From Vibrio coralliirubri (GTDB taxonomy: Bacteria > Pseudomonadota > Gammaproteobacteria > Enterobacterales > Vibrionaceae): a stretch of DNA of 64,000 nt. Location of the stretch: contig NZ_AP025471.1 in the NCBI RefSeq assembly GCF_024347375.1, forward strand, positions 1,116,001 through 1,180,000. Direction: 5' to 3'. Positions 17,779 to 26,619 of this stretch are shown here, piece by piece. The notes beneath the pieces are model-generated. The model did not search any database. It saw only the letters and a list, made by a program, of their open reading frames with translations, and had not been told where the DNA came from. The stretch's first letter is position 1; each line of letters starts with the position of its first letter. The position numbers and the translations under genes are program-made.

Positions 17779-18887
17779 TTACTTTTACCTTTCAGTAACT
17801 TACCAACATAGCTTAATGATATATCAAAAACTAATGCGAGTATCCTATATGTAAACAAGTTACTATCATATTCATGAAGCCACGCAAGTTCTTGCTTCTT
17901 GTCCGATGAATCAAAAGTTAACTGGGGGTACTTGTCCATAAGGACGTTCCTACATATATGACCTATATCAAAAACGAGATCATTAACGACAATGAAACGC
18001 AAATACTCATGTATTACCATTTCAATCTCCGCTCCGGTTCTTCCTTCCGTCAATTTAGCCAAAAGCTCAATATCTAAATCATCTATAGAGAAATTATTTA
18101 GAAGATTACTGATGATCTTTAATCTTACAGGCTTTTCCGGTAAGTCTAATTCCATCTTATAATGAAACCGTCGCCAAACTGCAGGGTCTAACAGGTGAGG
18201 GTGATTAGTTGCAGCTATAACAACTGTGTTATTTAAACTATCAATATTTTGAAGAAGGCTGACTACTACCCTTTTTAACTCACCTATTTCATTTTTATCA
18301 TCTCTAGCTTTCGCAATAGAATCGAATTCATCCAAGAACAGTACACATGGTTCAGAGTTTGCGTATTCTAATAAAGACCGAATATTCTTAGATGTTGACC
18401 CTAAATAAGATGATATCAATGCATCAGAACGAGCTGTAATAAGAGGCAAATCTAATTCACTTGCGATGTAGCTAGCTAGCTGACTCTTCCCTGTGCCTGG
18501 TACTCCGTGCAGTAAAAGCGAAGGATTTGAGGGGATGCCTACCGCTATTAACTTATCTTGCTTACGGATGTATTCAATAAATGAATGTACTTCTATCTCT
18601 TTACTATTGGACAAGAATACTCTAGAAGTCTCATATGTTGGAAATGTCTTATCCGCCAAAGAAAATCTGTTATCTTTTTCTACAGGTATTGGTTTGCTCA
18701 AAAAGCTTTTTGTATTGATAGTGCTATTTTTCCCCCCAGTTAGCTTACTAGCCAAACCCTTAGCAGCAATAGCGTCACCATCACTGGTTAGCTTTTCTAC
18801 CAATTTTTTTGTCTGGTTTATAGTTTCAGCTTGGTTACCAGCTAAAGCACTCTCAATTAACCTTGACACTTCTATATAATATTCCAC
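17775..18887 (-). CDS. AAA-family ATPase partner of the S8 peptidase
   Basis: 370-residue classical AAA ATPase. Walker A is GVPGTGKS (128-135), Walker B is CVLFLDEFD (181-189), sensor-1 Asn228 is in AATNHPH, and the arginine-finger pair is Arg239-Arg240. The first 80 residues form a helical N-domain of the MIT-like or adaptor type. The gene appears to start with GTG at 18887; the ribosome site is weak. It is the first gene of a two-gene operon with the peptidase, whose start overlaps its stop. The ORF is AT-richer than the core genes to its right, consistent with transfer. Confidence 0.85.
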   Translation of the reverse strand: MEYYIEVSRLIESALAGNQAETINQTKKLVEKLTSDGDAIAAKGLASKLTGGKNSTINTKSFLSKPIPVEKDNRFSLADKTFPTYETSRVFLSNSKEIEVHSFIEYIRKQDKLIAVGIPSNPSLLLHGVPGTGKSQLASYIASELDLPLITARSDALISSYLGSTSKNIRSLLEYANSEPCVLFLDEFDSIAKARDDKNEIGELKRVVVSLLQNIDSLNNTVVIAATNHPHLLDPAVWRRFHYKMELDLPEKPVRLKIISNLLNNFSIDDLDIELLAKLTEGRTGAEIEMVIHEYLRFIVVNDLVFDIGHICRNVLMDKYPQLTFDSSDKKQELAWLHEYDSNLFTYRILALVFDISLSYVGKLLKGKSK

Positions 18888-19065
18888 TGTTCACTCTTTT
18901 TGGGGAAAAAAACACGCATAAGGACTAACCGTCCACCAATTAACTCATTATAACCAACAATAAGAAGAACCTGTACACTTTAAATGTAAAGTTTGATACT
19001 TATTTCTATATTCACTCTAAGTAATAGTTTGATCTTCAGTTCTGTGGTATGTGACGGAAACTACT

Positions 19066-19446
19066 TCAAAACAACCCATACACATTGTTTTTCCCATCTT
19101 GCTCTAGGCCTTTGATCTGATGGTGCTTTGGCTCTCCACCAAACAATAAAATATACAGCTTCCGGTCTTGGTACGTCCCCACGACATAGTGGTCTTTTTG
19201 TATGACGTACTCGATAGTTTCGGCTTCCTCATCGGTACACAGATATTTAATATCAACCAGCTTCACCCATTTCAAACCGATCACATTCTTTGCTTCTATA
19301 AACCCACCAAATGGCGCAGTAAAACGATTATCTAGCTTCAAAAGCGCATCAATCATCCCTTGGTTCTTCTTGCTTACCCCAATTGGACCATTGCTGTTAA
19401 TCTTGAAGTGGCTGTATCCAGAAATCACATGAATTGATTGATACAT
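19066..19446 (-). CDS. Hypothetical protein next to the integrase
   Basis: 126 residues, mixed alpha/beta, soluble, with no motif I recognise. It is divergent from the integrase gene across about 130 bp that hold the LexA-type box. The ribosome site is weak (AGG about 8 bases before the ATG). It could be a further cargo gene of the element. Confidence 0.5.
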   Translation of the reverse strand: MYQSIHVISGYSHFKINSNGPIGVSKKNQGMIDALLKLDNRFTAPFGGFIEAKNVIGLKWVKLVDIKYLCTDEEAETIEYVIQKDHYVVGTYQDRKLYILLFGGEPKHHQIKGLEQDGKNNVYGLF

Positions 19447-19545
19447 GGCAAAAACCTATTAACTTTCTTAGCATTTTGAGATAGGTGCCCAGCTTGTGCT
19501 TTTTCTCCTAAATAAAACATTGTTCTACATTCCAGCTCAATTATA

Positions 19546-19561
19546 CTGTTTTTATATACAG
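19546..19561 (+). promoter_or_regulatory. LexA (SOS) box upstream of the integrase
   Basis: CTGTTTTTATATACAG matches CTGT-N8-ACAG. It shares 13 of 16 bases with the box at 10314-10329 and lies 17 bases before the integrase ATG. It predicts damage-inducible integrase expression. Confidence 0.7.
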
Positions 19562-19578
19562 CTATATTAGGCTTTATT

Positions 19579-20616
19579 ATGTCTGTCCGCAATTTAAAAG
19601 ATGGTTCTACCAAACCTTGGATCTGCGAATGTTACCCAAACGGACGAACGGGGAAGCGTGTTCGTAAGAAATTTGCGACTAAAGGCGAAGCCAAGGCTTT
19701 TGAGCTTCACACAATAAGGGAAATTGACGATAAGCCATGGATGGGTATTAAACCGGATCACCGTAGAATGAGCGAGCTGTTAGACACTTGGTGGAGCATA
19801 CACGGTCATACGTTGAAATCAGGTAAGCAAGCTCGGGATCTAATAGCCAAAACAATTGAAGGATTAGGTAACCCAATTGCCTATCACCTTAAAGAACGAG
19901 ACTACTTAGATTATCGGGCAGCTCGAATCCCCTATCGTGGCAAAAACAAATCTATCGAGATATCCCCGACCACACATAACCTTGAACTGATTTATCTAAA
20001 AGGTATGTTCAAGAAGCTGATTAAGTACAATCAGTGGAAATACCCCAACCCAGTTGAAGCAATCGAGCTTATCAGAACCAGTGAAAAGAACCTGGCATAT
20101 CTAACCAAGCCACAAATTGAAGAGTTCCTATTTAACCTGAAGAATTTCAACCGCGTAATTACAGTCTCGATTCCACAGCTCATTGTAATCTCTAAGATTT
20201 GCTTAGCCACCGGTGCTCGTATAAGTGAAGCTCTCACTCTTACCCGTTCACAAGTAGCTGAATTCAAGCTAACTTACACCGAGACAAAAGGTAAGAGAAA
20301 TCGAAGTGTGCCCATCTCACCTGCTTTGTATCATGAGATCTTAGATATCGCAGTGAGCGACCATAAGATTTTTGACACTACTTATAAGGATGCCTGGCGC
20401 TACATTAAAAGGGCTTTACCTAATCATGTTCCAAGTGGGCAAGCAACGCATGTTCTACGGCATACATTTGCTTCGCATTTTATGATGAATAAAGGGGATA
20501 TTTTGGTGTTACAGCGGATTCTAGGTCACACAAAAATTGAGCAGACAATGGCGTATTCTCACTTTGCTCCCGAGCATTTGATGCAGGCAGTTCACCTCAA
20601 TCCTTTAGAAAATTAA
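19579..20616 (+). CDS. int: P2/K139-type tyrosine recombinase (integrase)
   Basis: 345-residue phage integrase. The N-terminal arm-binding domain opens SVRNLKDGSTKPWICECYPNGRTGKRVRKKFATKGEA. The catalytic domain shows Arg in ATGARISEAL, HVLRHTFASHFM (the HxxR motif) and LGHTKIEQTMAYSHF with the nucleophilic Tyr. It integrates and excises the element. It sits at the right edge, just before the core tdh gene, as expected for an integrase next to its attachment site. Expression is probably SOS-linked through the box directly upstream. Confidence 0.9.
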   Translation: MSVRNLKDGSTKPWICECYPNGRTGKRVRKKFATKGEAKAFELHTIREIDDKPWMGIKPDHRRMSELLDTWWSIHGHTLKSGKQARDLIAKTIEGLGNPIAYHLKERDYLDYRAARIPYRGKNKSIEISPTTHNLELIYLKGMFKKLIKYNQWKYPNPVEAIELIRTSEKNLAYLTKPQIEEFLFNLKNFNRVITVSIPQLIVISKICLATGARISEALTLTRSQVAEFKLTYTETKGKRNRSVPISPALYHEILDIAVSDHKIFDTTYKDAWRYIKRALPNHVPSGQATHVLRHTFASHFMMNKGDILVLQRILGHTKIEQTMAYSHFAPEHLMQAVHLNPLEN

Positions 20617-20706
20617 TGGCGACAAAATGGCGACAGCCACTGTAATCGAGCGTTATTTAGCGGTTTTAGACGTAAAAAAGGCGACAATTTAACCTGTCGC
20701 CTTTTG
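20617..20706. repeat. GGCGACA repeats and terminator at the right edge of the element
   Basis: TGGCGACA occurs twice, 11 bp apart (20617 and 20628). GGCGACA recurs at 20680, and its inverse TGTCGCC at 20695. The last pair forms a terminator stem (AAAAGGCGACA, 20676-20686; TGTCGCCTTTT, 20695-20705) between the converging integrase and tdh genes. The direct copies may be integrase arm sites, and attR may lie here. I could not find a matching attL. Confidence 0.55.
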
Positions 20707-20727
20707 CTAATGAGAGCCTAATTTAGA

Positions 20728-21759
20728 CTATTCCCAATCAAGGATAACCTTTCCTGAAAGCCCGCTACGCATAGCGTCAAAGCCTTTCTGGAAGTCGTCC
20801 ACTTTGTAGTGGTGAGTAATGATTGGTGTTAGATCTAGGCCAGATTGAATCAAAGAAGCCATCTTGTACCAAGTTTCGAACATCTCACGACCGTAGATAC
20901 CTTTGATAACCAAACCTTTAAAGATAACTTGGTTCCAGTCTACTGCCATATCTGATGGTGGAATACCTAGTAGAGAGATCTTACCGCCGTGGTTCATGTT
21001 AGTCAGCATGCTGTTGAACGCAGATGGGTTACCAGACATTTCTAGGCCTACATCGAAGCCTTCAGTCATGCCAAGATCAGACATTACGTCTTCAAGCTTC
21101 TCTTCCATCACGTTTACTGCGCGAGTCACACCCATTTTCTTAGCAAGATCTAGGCGGTACTCGTTTACATCAGTGATTACAACGTGACGAGCACCAACGT
21201 GCTTAGCAACAGCTGCAGCCATGATACCGATTGGGCCAGCACCAGTAATTAACACGTCTTCGCCTACTAGATCGAAAGAAAGTGCTGTGTGTACTGCGTT
21301 ACCAAACGGGTCAAAGATTGAAGCGAGATCGTCAGAGATTTCTGCAGGGATCTTAAATGCGTTGAACGCAGGGATCACAAGGAACTCAGAGAACGCACCA
21401 GTGCGGTTAACACCAACACCTGTTGTGTTACGACAAAGGTGAGTACGGCCGCCACGACAGTTACGACAGTGACCACATGTGATGTGACCTTCGCCAGATA
21501 CACGGTCGCCGATTTCAAAACCACGAACTTCTTGGCCGATGCCAACAACTTCACCTACGTATTCGTGACCTACTACCATAGGTACTGGGATTGTGTTTTG
21601 TGACCACTCATCCCAGTTGTAGATATGTACGTCAGTACCACAAATTGCGGTTTTCTTAATACGGATAAGAAGATCATTATGACCCATTTCAGGTTTTTCA
21701 ACCTCGGTCATCCAGATGCCTTCTTCAGGCTTAAGCTTAGAAAGTGCTTTAATTTTCAT
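20728..21759 (-). CDS. tdh: L-threonine 3-dehydrogenase
   Basis: 343-residue zinc-dependent medium-chain dehydrogenase that oxidises threonine to 2-amino-3-ketobutyrate with NAD+. Catalytic zinc residues are in [13 protein letters not shown] and GHEYVGEV. The structural zinc site is [15 protein letters not shown]. The NAD site is [25 protein letters not shown]. Length equals the family norm. It follows kbl by 110 bp on the same strand. A hairpin (21777-21797) stands in its leader, so tdh may have its own translation control. Confidence 0.97.
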   Translation of the reverse strand: MKIKALSKLKPEEGIWMTEVEKPEMGHNDLLIRIKKTAICGTDVHIYNWDEWSQNTIPVPMVVGHEYVGEVVGIGQEVRGFEIGDRVSGEGHITCGHCRNCRGGRTHLCRNTTGVGVNRTGAFSEFLVIPAFNAFKIPAEISDDLASIFDPFGNAVHTALSFDLVGEDVLITGAGPIGIMAAAVAKHVGARHVVITDVNEYRLDLAKKMGVTRAVNVMEEKLEDVMSDLGMTEGFDVGLEMSGNPSAFNSMLTNMNHGGKISLLGIPPSDMAVDWNQVIFKGLVIKGIYGREMFETWYKMASLIQSGLDLTPIITHHYKVDDFQKGFDAMRSGLSGKVILDWE

Positions 21760-21776
21760 AATGTTACCTAGTTCAT

Positions 21777-21797
21777 CTCGCCTAACTGTAAGGCGAG
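21777..21797 (-). repeat. Leader hairpin before tdh
   Basis: CTCGCCT (21777-21783) and AGGCGAG (21791-21797) form a stem about 17 bases before the tdh start. A second imperfect stem (about 21834-21875) includes the kbl stop. Neither is followed by a U-run on the minus strand, so they are more likely mRNA stability or translation elements than terminators. Confidence 0.5.
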
Positions 21798-21869
21798 AAT
21801 CAAAAATCTATATGTTCTACTGGGTGTTGCTCTATCTAATTAAAGGATGCTCGTGGCACCCCTTTAAAA

Positions 21870-23063
21870 TTAGATGATACCCATGTCTTTACCAACTTGG
21901 ATGAACGCATCGATTGCGCGGTCTAGTTGCTCACGAGAGTGTGCAGCAGACATTTGCGTACGGATACGAGCTTGACCTTTTGGTACTACAGGGAAAGAGA
22001 AACCTACAACGTAGATGCCTTTCTCTAGTGCGCGCTCAGCGAACTCAGCCGCTACTTTTGCATCACCAAGCATGATTGGGATGATTGCGTGGTCTGCACC
22101 GCCCATAGTGAAGCCAGCTTCTTCCATGCGAGTACGGAAATGAGCAGAGTTTTCCCATAGTTGAGTACGTAGGTCGCCAGATTCCGCTAGAAGATCTAGA
22201 ACGCGGATAGACGCAGATACGATTGCAGGTGCAACAGAGTTAGAGAATAGGTATGGACGAGAACGCTGACGTAGCCAGTCGATCACTTCTTTCTTACCAG
22301 AAGTGTAACCGCCTGAAGCGCCGCCCATTGCTTTACCAAGAGTACCAGTGATGATATCGATACGGTCTACAACGTTGTGGAACTCGTGAGTACCTGCGCC
22401 GTTTTCGCCCATGAAGCCCACTGCGTGAGAGTCATCAACCATTACTAGTGCGTCGTACTTGTCTGCAAGGTCACAGATAGCAGGAAGGTTAGCCACTACG
22501 CCGTCCATTGAGAACACACCGTCAGTTACGATTAGTGTGTGACGAGCGCCCGCTTCTTTAGCAGCGATAAGTTGCTGCTCTAACTCTTCCATGTTGTTGT
22601 TCGAGTAACGGAAACGCATTGCTTTACACAGACGAACGCCATCGATGATAGATGCGTGGTTTAGTGCGTCAGAGATGATTGCGTCTTCTTTACCTAGAAT
22701 TGTTTCGAACAAACCAGCGTTTGCATCAAAACAAGATGTGTAAAGGATAGTGTCTTCTTTACCTAGGAACGTAGAAAGCTTTTGCTCTAGTTCTTTGTGA
22801 GAATCTTGAGTACCACAGATGAAACGTACTGAAGCCATACCAAAACCGTGCTGATCCATACCATCTTTAGCTGCTTCGATAAGAGCTGGGTGGTTAGCAA
22901 GACCTAAGTAGTTGTTTGCGCAGAAGTTTAGTACTTCTTCACCAGTCGAGATAGAAACCGCTGCTTTTTGTGCAGAAGTAATAATGCGCTCAGACTTGTA
23001 AAGACCTTCTTCTTTAACTTCTTCGATTTGAGTTTGAATCTGTTGGTAAAATGCAGAAGACAT
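21870..23063 (-). CDS. kbl: Glycine C-acetyltransferase (2-amino-3-ketobutyrate CoA ligase)
   Basis: 397-residue PLP enzyme of the alpha-oxoamine synthase family. It cleaves 2-amino-3-ketobutyrate with CoA to glycine and acetyl-CoA. The PLP-lysine motif [14 protein letters not shown], the aspartate motif [17 protein letters not shown] and the N-terminal [10 protein letters not shown] are clear. A GGAAGG ribosome site precedes the ATG. It forms the threonine-degradation operon with tdh, the usual Vibrio arrangement. Confidence 0.97.
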   Translation of the reverse strand: MSSAFYQQIQTQIEEVKEEGLYKSERIITSAQKAAVSISTGEEVLNFCANNYLGLANHPALIEAAKDGMDQHGFGMASVRFICGTQDSHKELEQKLSTFLGKEDTILYTSCFDANAGLFETILGKEDAIISDALNHASIIDGVRLCKAMRFRYSNNNMEELEQQLIAAKEAGARHTLIVTDGVFSMDGVVANLPAICDLADKYDALVMVDDSHAVGFMGENGAGTHEFHNVVDRIDIITGTLGKAMGGASGGYTSGKKEVIDWLRQRSRPYLFSNSVAPAIVSASIRVLDLLAESGDLRTQLWENSAHFRTRMEEAGFTMGGADHAIIPIMLGDAKVAAEFAERALEKGIYVVGFSFPVVPKGQARIRTQMSAAHSREQLDRAIDAFIQVGKDMGII

Positions 23064-23431
23064 TGTCTCATTCCTTCCTAGTTATTATTTAGCAGCATCG
23101 CGCGCCGCTTTATGTAGGGATGTAAACGATCTCAACACGATCATTTACACTGTAAAACTTATGCCTATATTCTAGTTGAACATCCCCGTTCCGATTATCC
23201 CTTTAGTTGGAAAAACATTAATGAATCACAGGCACGAATAATAGTTCATCCCAGTGACACAGGGCACATTAACGCCCTTCACTTGCTCTTTTAAACGCCA
23301 AATCACCTTTAATTTCCGTCTAATTTCGCTTTCATATCAAATCTCAATTTTTCATCTCAAAACGATATAGTGATGAATGCCCGCTTCTCTCAGAATGCGC
23401 ACCAGCAACGCCGCTATACAAATGAAACACG
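23064..23431. other. Promoter region between kbl and the EAL gene
   Basis: About 370 bp between divergent genes. Apart from the operator-like palindrome at 23121-23149 I see no gene or RNA structure. The right half is AT-rich and must hold the promoter of the EAL gene. Confidence 0.5.
23121..23149 (-). promoter_or_regulatory. Large palindromic operator upstream of kbl-tdh
   Basis: TGTAAACGATC and GATCATTTACA are 11-bp arms (one mismatch) around a 7-bp spacer, 58-86 bases before the kbl start. The outer hexamers look like TyrR half-sites, but the spacing does not fit the TyrR box. A dedicated regulator of threonine use probably binds here; its identity is unknown. Confidence 0.6.
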
Positions 23432-24184
23432 ATGAGAAGAGAAGCCAAACACATGAACCTATCAGACCACATCATACAAGAAGCCTTCGAAAACGACTGG
23501 CACACCTGTTTTTATCAGCCAAAGGTTGAGCCTAGTCTAGAGAAAGTGACTGGGGTTGAAGCGCTGTTTCGTTTAGATATTCCAGAAGAAGGGATTTTCT
23601 CTCCAGGTGTGTTTATTGATCGTGCGTTTGCATTGGGTTACGAGGAGGAGATCTTCTTTAGTGTTCTTGAACAGTCACTGACAGAGGTAAAATCTCTCTC
23701 ATCTCACTTGAACTTGGCAGTTAATATCAGCAAGAAGGTGTTGGCTAACCCTGATAACGTAGAAAAGGTTCGTGAATTGCTTTGGAATACGTCGTTCAAA
23801 GCAAAGCAGCTTACTTTTGAACTCAGCGAAAACGATCAGTTGGATAACCAACTTTGTGAGCAGATTAAACGCTTTCAATCTCTTGGCATTAAAATCTCAA
23901 TCGACGATTTTGGTATTGGCCATTCAGATATGAATAAGGTGATGAGCCTTAATGTCGATGAAGTGAAGTTTGATAAATCAATTGTGAATAGCGCAGAACC
24001 AGCACGTTCGGACTTGGTAAAGCGCACGTTGGCGTACTGCAAAGAGTCTGGAATTGAAACCGTGGCAGAAGGTGTTGAAGATACGGATACACATCAGCTC
24101 GTCCACCAGCTAGGTTTTGATAGCTATCAGGGCTTTCTATATTCAAAGCCACTACCTTTGACTGATCTTAGACTCGTAATGTAA
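23432..24184 (+). CDS. EAL-domain cyclic-di-GMP phosphodiesterase
   Basis: 250-residue stand-alone EAL protein. Signature parts are present: GVEALFRL (EAL), AVNIS with the metal Asn, FELSEN (Glu), SIDDFGIGHSDM (DDFG), EVKFDK (catalytic-region Lys), AEGVED and YQGFLYSKPL. It is therefore probably an active enzyme, although DDFGTG reads DDFGIG. No sensor or membrane part is attached. A start at Met8 (23453) is equally possible; neither start has a good ribosome site. It converges on the XRE regulator gene with a 20-bp gap. Confidence 0.85.
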   Translation: MRREAKHMNLSDHIIQEAFENDWHTCFYQPKVEPSLEKVTGVEALFRLDIPEEGIFSPGVFIDRAFALGYEEEIFFSVLEQSLTEVKSLSSHLNLAVNISKKVLANPDNVEKVRELLWNTSFKAKQLTFELSENDQLDNQLCEQIKRFQSLGIKISIDDFGIGHSDMNKVMSLNVDEVKFDKSIVNSAEPARSDLVKRTLAYCKESGIETVAEGVEDTDTHQLVHQLGFDSYQGFLYSKPLPLTDLRLVM

Positions 24185-24204
24185 GGGTGAGTAATCAAGC
24201 AGAA

Positions 24205-25017
24205 TTAGCTTAAGACAAACTCGACGCTTTTCTTTTTCTGCTTAAGATCGTGATATCGAATACACTTAAAGTAAATATCGTGTTTGTTTTGGATGTTCTG
24301 AGAGAACGGGTTATTCACCACTTTCTTTATATCAGCCTTGAAAAAGGGCATGCCGAGTTTGCTCATGTACGGCTCTAAATAGAGATCATAAAGAAACTGA
24401 GACATTGCAGGGTCAAGAGTCGGAAAGCGAAATTCAGTGCCTGCCAAATTATCCGCCATATAATCGAAGATCTTACGTCGGATCACGACGCTGACCGCAC
24501 CAACACTGCAAAGCATTTTGCTGAGGCCGTCGTAAACCACATGCCCGATAATGACGCCCTCGAACAAGAAGCAAAGCACCTGCATATCTTCTTTTCTCAC
24601 GCCGAGATACTGAGCAACCTCGATAAAGTCTTTGCCAAAAGTTTTGAGGTGCATCCCTTGTATAGACTTAAGCCTTTTCGCAGGAAGCGAACCCATGTTG
24701 TATGACTCTACGCCGGTGACCTCATAGTCGTAACCAATCTCGGCACTAAACGGACGTTCCATATTCTTGGTTGCAGCTTTGACTTGCACCATCTCTTCCA
24801 CTGAAAAGTCATACTCCACCTGAAAGAAGCTTGCGATACCAAGGCGACGAACAAAACTGGGCAATGTCTTTGCCCTTTCCCACTGGCTCACCATCACCTG
24901 ATTAACACCGGAAAATGCTCGATGAGAATGGGAAAGTAACTCTGCAAACTCTTCTTGAGAAATTGAGGTTGCTTCGCGGAGCCTTTTTAACTCTTCTGAA
25001 AAATTCTCTTTATTCAT
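24205..25017 (-). CDS. XRE-family transcriptional regulator with unknown C-terminal domain
   Basis: 270 residues. The N-terminal helix-turn-helix spans about residues 9-65 (LKRLREATSISQEEFAELLSH, then VNQVMVSQWERAKTLPSFVRRLGIASFF). Its DNA-binding loop is a few residues longer than usual. Residues about 85-235 form a mixed alpha/beta domain with a loosely acyltransferase-like pattern. I do not recognise it. The target genes are unknown; neighbours are the EAL gene and a LysR gene. Confidence 0.65.
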   Translation of the reverse strand: MNKENFSEELKRLREATSISQEEFAELLSHSHRAFSGVNQVMVSQWERAKTLPSFVRRLGIASFFQVEYDFSVEEMVQVKAATKNMERPFSAEIGYDYEVTGVESYNMGSLPAKRLKSIQGMHLKTFGKDFIEVAQYLGVRKEDMQVLCFLFEGVIIGHVVYDGLSKMLCSVGAVSVVIRRKIFDYMADNLAGTEFRFPTLDPAMSQFLYDLYLEPYMSKLGMPFFKADIKKVVNNPFSQNIQNKHDIYFKCIRYHDLKQKKKSVEFVLS

Positions 25018-25190
25018 CTGTCACTTACCTAGCTTTTTTATCAGTGTAGTTCACTTAAGCTCGTTAATAAATGAAGCCTTCAACATCGCCTTACCATGTC
25101 AGTTAATTAATGAAATTGATTCACAAATCAAAGTAAATCGCTCACAATTGCCATTAAGTTCATCGTTGAAACTAGCTTAACTGGATACTT

Positions 25191-26123
25191 ATGATTAACC
25201 CAAAACTCATTGCCCTGCTTCCGGATCTCGCCTCGTTCATTTTGGTGGTTAACGAAGGTAGTTTTACGGCTGCAGCAAAACAGTTAGGTGTGACACCGTC
25301 AGCCTTGAGTAAGCTCATCACTCGCTTGGAAAAAGCGCTGTCGGTGAAACTGTTTGAACGAACCACTCGTACCCTTATCATCACGCAAGCGGGTCAATTG
25401 GTTTACGACCAAAGTGTGGTGATGATCAACGCAGCGCAACAAGCCGTTGAACTGTCTACCTCTGACCATACCGAACCTGCAGGCTCGATAACGGTGGCAG
25501 CGCCTGAAGCATTCTTGAATTCGGTCTTACAGCCTTTCGTTGTCCCATTTTTAAATCAGTATCCAGAAATCCAACTTAAGTTAAGAGCGGCCGATGGCGA
25601 CATCGATATTTTGCGTCAAGGCATCGACATTGCTTTCCGCCTGACAGATAAGCCAGACGAAAGCTTAGTATTGAAAGAGTTAGGCAAAACTAACCTCGTT
25701 TTGTGTGCAAGCCCTGACTATTTAGATGCCAAGGGGATTCCTCACCACCCGACCGAGCTGTCTGAACACGACTGTTTGTACCTTGCAGAGACAGACAAAG
25801 ACCACATTTGGGACTTTCTTAAAGATGATGAATTTCACACGGTGCCCGTTAGTGGGCGTTACGCAGTTAACCACTCGCAGATGCGACTGAAAGGTGTGAA
25901 AGAAGGTCTAGGCGTCGGTATTTTCCACGACTTCGTGATTCAAGATGCGCTGGCTGAAGGGTCGGTTGTACAAGTGTTGGAAGATTGGACCATCAAGAGT
26001 AATTACCATGGTGCGATTGCGATGCAGTTTGCTCAAACCAAGTACATGCCCGCTCGACTGCGTGTTTTCATTGATTACGCCATGGAGCACTTAGGTGACA
26101 AGTTGGCAGGAGAAATAAACTGA
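25191..26123 (+). CDS. LysR-family transcriptional regulator
   Basis: 310 residues. The N-terminal winged helix reads ASFILVVNEGSFTAAAKQLGVTPSALSKLITRLEKALSVKLFERTTRTLIIT. A substrate-binding-protein-like effector domain follows, with the LRQGIDIAFRL and VLCASPDYL segments usual for this class. The stop codon shares one base with the ATG of the VOC gene, so the two form a unit. Regulated genes and effector are unknown. Confidence 0.9.
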   Translation: MINPKLIALLPDLASFILVVNEGSFTAAAKQLGVTPSALSKLITRLEKALSVKLFERTTRTLIITQAGQLVYDQSVVMINAAQQAVELSTSDHTEPAGSITVAAPEAFLNSVLQPFVVPFLNQYPEIQLKLRAADGDIDILRQGIDIAFRLTDKPDESLVLKELGKTNLVLCASPDYLDAKGIPHHPTELSEHDCLYLAETDKDHIWDFLKDDEFHTVPVSGRYAVNHSQMRLKGVKEGLGVGIFHDFVIQDALAEGSVVQVLEDWTIKSNYHGAIAMQFAQTKYMPARLRVFIDYAMEHLGDKLAGEIN

Positions 26124-26506
26124 TGCTGAAAGGAATACATCACGCGGCAATAATTTGTTCAGACTACGACGCGTCGAAACACTTTTACACTGAGATTTTG
26201 AAACTCGAGATAATTGCCGAAAACTATCGTGAGGCTCGCCAGTCGTACAAGCTTGATTTAGCGCTACCTAATGGTGCTCAGATAGAGTTATTCAGCTTCC
26301 CTAACGCACCAGAAAGACCTAGCTTTCCAGAAGCTCAAGGGCTGAGACATTTAGCCTTTTGTGTTGGTGACGTTCAACATGCCAAAAGCTATTTGGAAGA
26401 ACAAGGCATTGAAGTCGAACCGATTCGAGTTGATGAATTTACGGGGAAATCATTTACGTTTTTCGCAGACCCAGACGGCCTGCCGCTAGAACTTTATCAG
26501 ATCTAA
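26123..26506 (+). CDS. VOC-family (glyoxalase-like) protein, YaeR type
   Basis: 127-residue metal-binding vicinal-oxygen-chelate protein. The pattern HHAAIICSDYDASKHFYTEILKLE, LPNGAQIELFSFP, LRHLAFCVGD and DPDGLPLELYQ matches the YaeR/GloA2 group. Metal residues His, Glu, His and Glu are in place. The substrate is uncertain, possibly a small aldehyde adduct. It is coupled to the LysR gene. Confidence 0.85.
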   Translation: MLKGIHHAAIICSDYDASKHFYTEILKLEIIAENYREARQSYKLDLALPNGAQIELFSFPNAPERPSFPEAQGLRHLAFCVGDVQHAKSYLEEQGIEVEPIRVDEFTGKSFTFFADPDGLPLELYQI

Positions 26507-26577
26507 AGCTTTATCAGATCTAGAGCGGTATCAAGTCTAAAGTCTTCTTCATAAAAGAAACGATCATCTGATTAATA

Positions 26578-26610
26578 AAACGGACTTTCTCAAGTCGAGA
26601 AAGTCCGTTT
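26578..26610. terminator. Bidirectional intrinsic terminator
   Basis: AAACGGACTTTCTC and GAGAAAGTCCGTTT form a 14-bp perfect stem around AAGTC, between the VOC gene and the converging PepSY gene. Confidence 0.9.
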
Positions 26611-26619
26611 ACATGTCAA

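Noticed and set aside
9400..20706. A normal decayed P2-like prophage
   Set aside because: The replicase is not of the P2 type and no structural remnant is visible inside the window, so a satellite-like or hybrid element fits better. This is not excluded, because the true left end was not found.
8557..20706. tRNA or tmRNA gene as integration target
   Set aside because: I saw no tRNA or tmRNA fold next to the integrase or elsewhere in the region. The target seems to be the intergenic sequence beside tdh.
23121..23156. TyrR box before kbl
   Set aside because: TGTAAA and TTTACA half-sites exist, but the spacing is 17 bases instead of 6.
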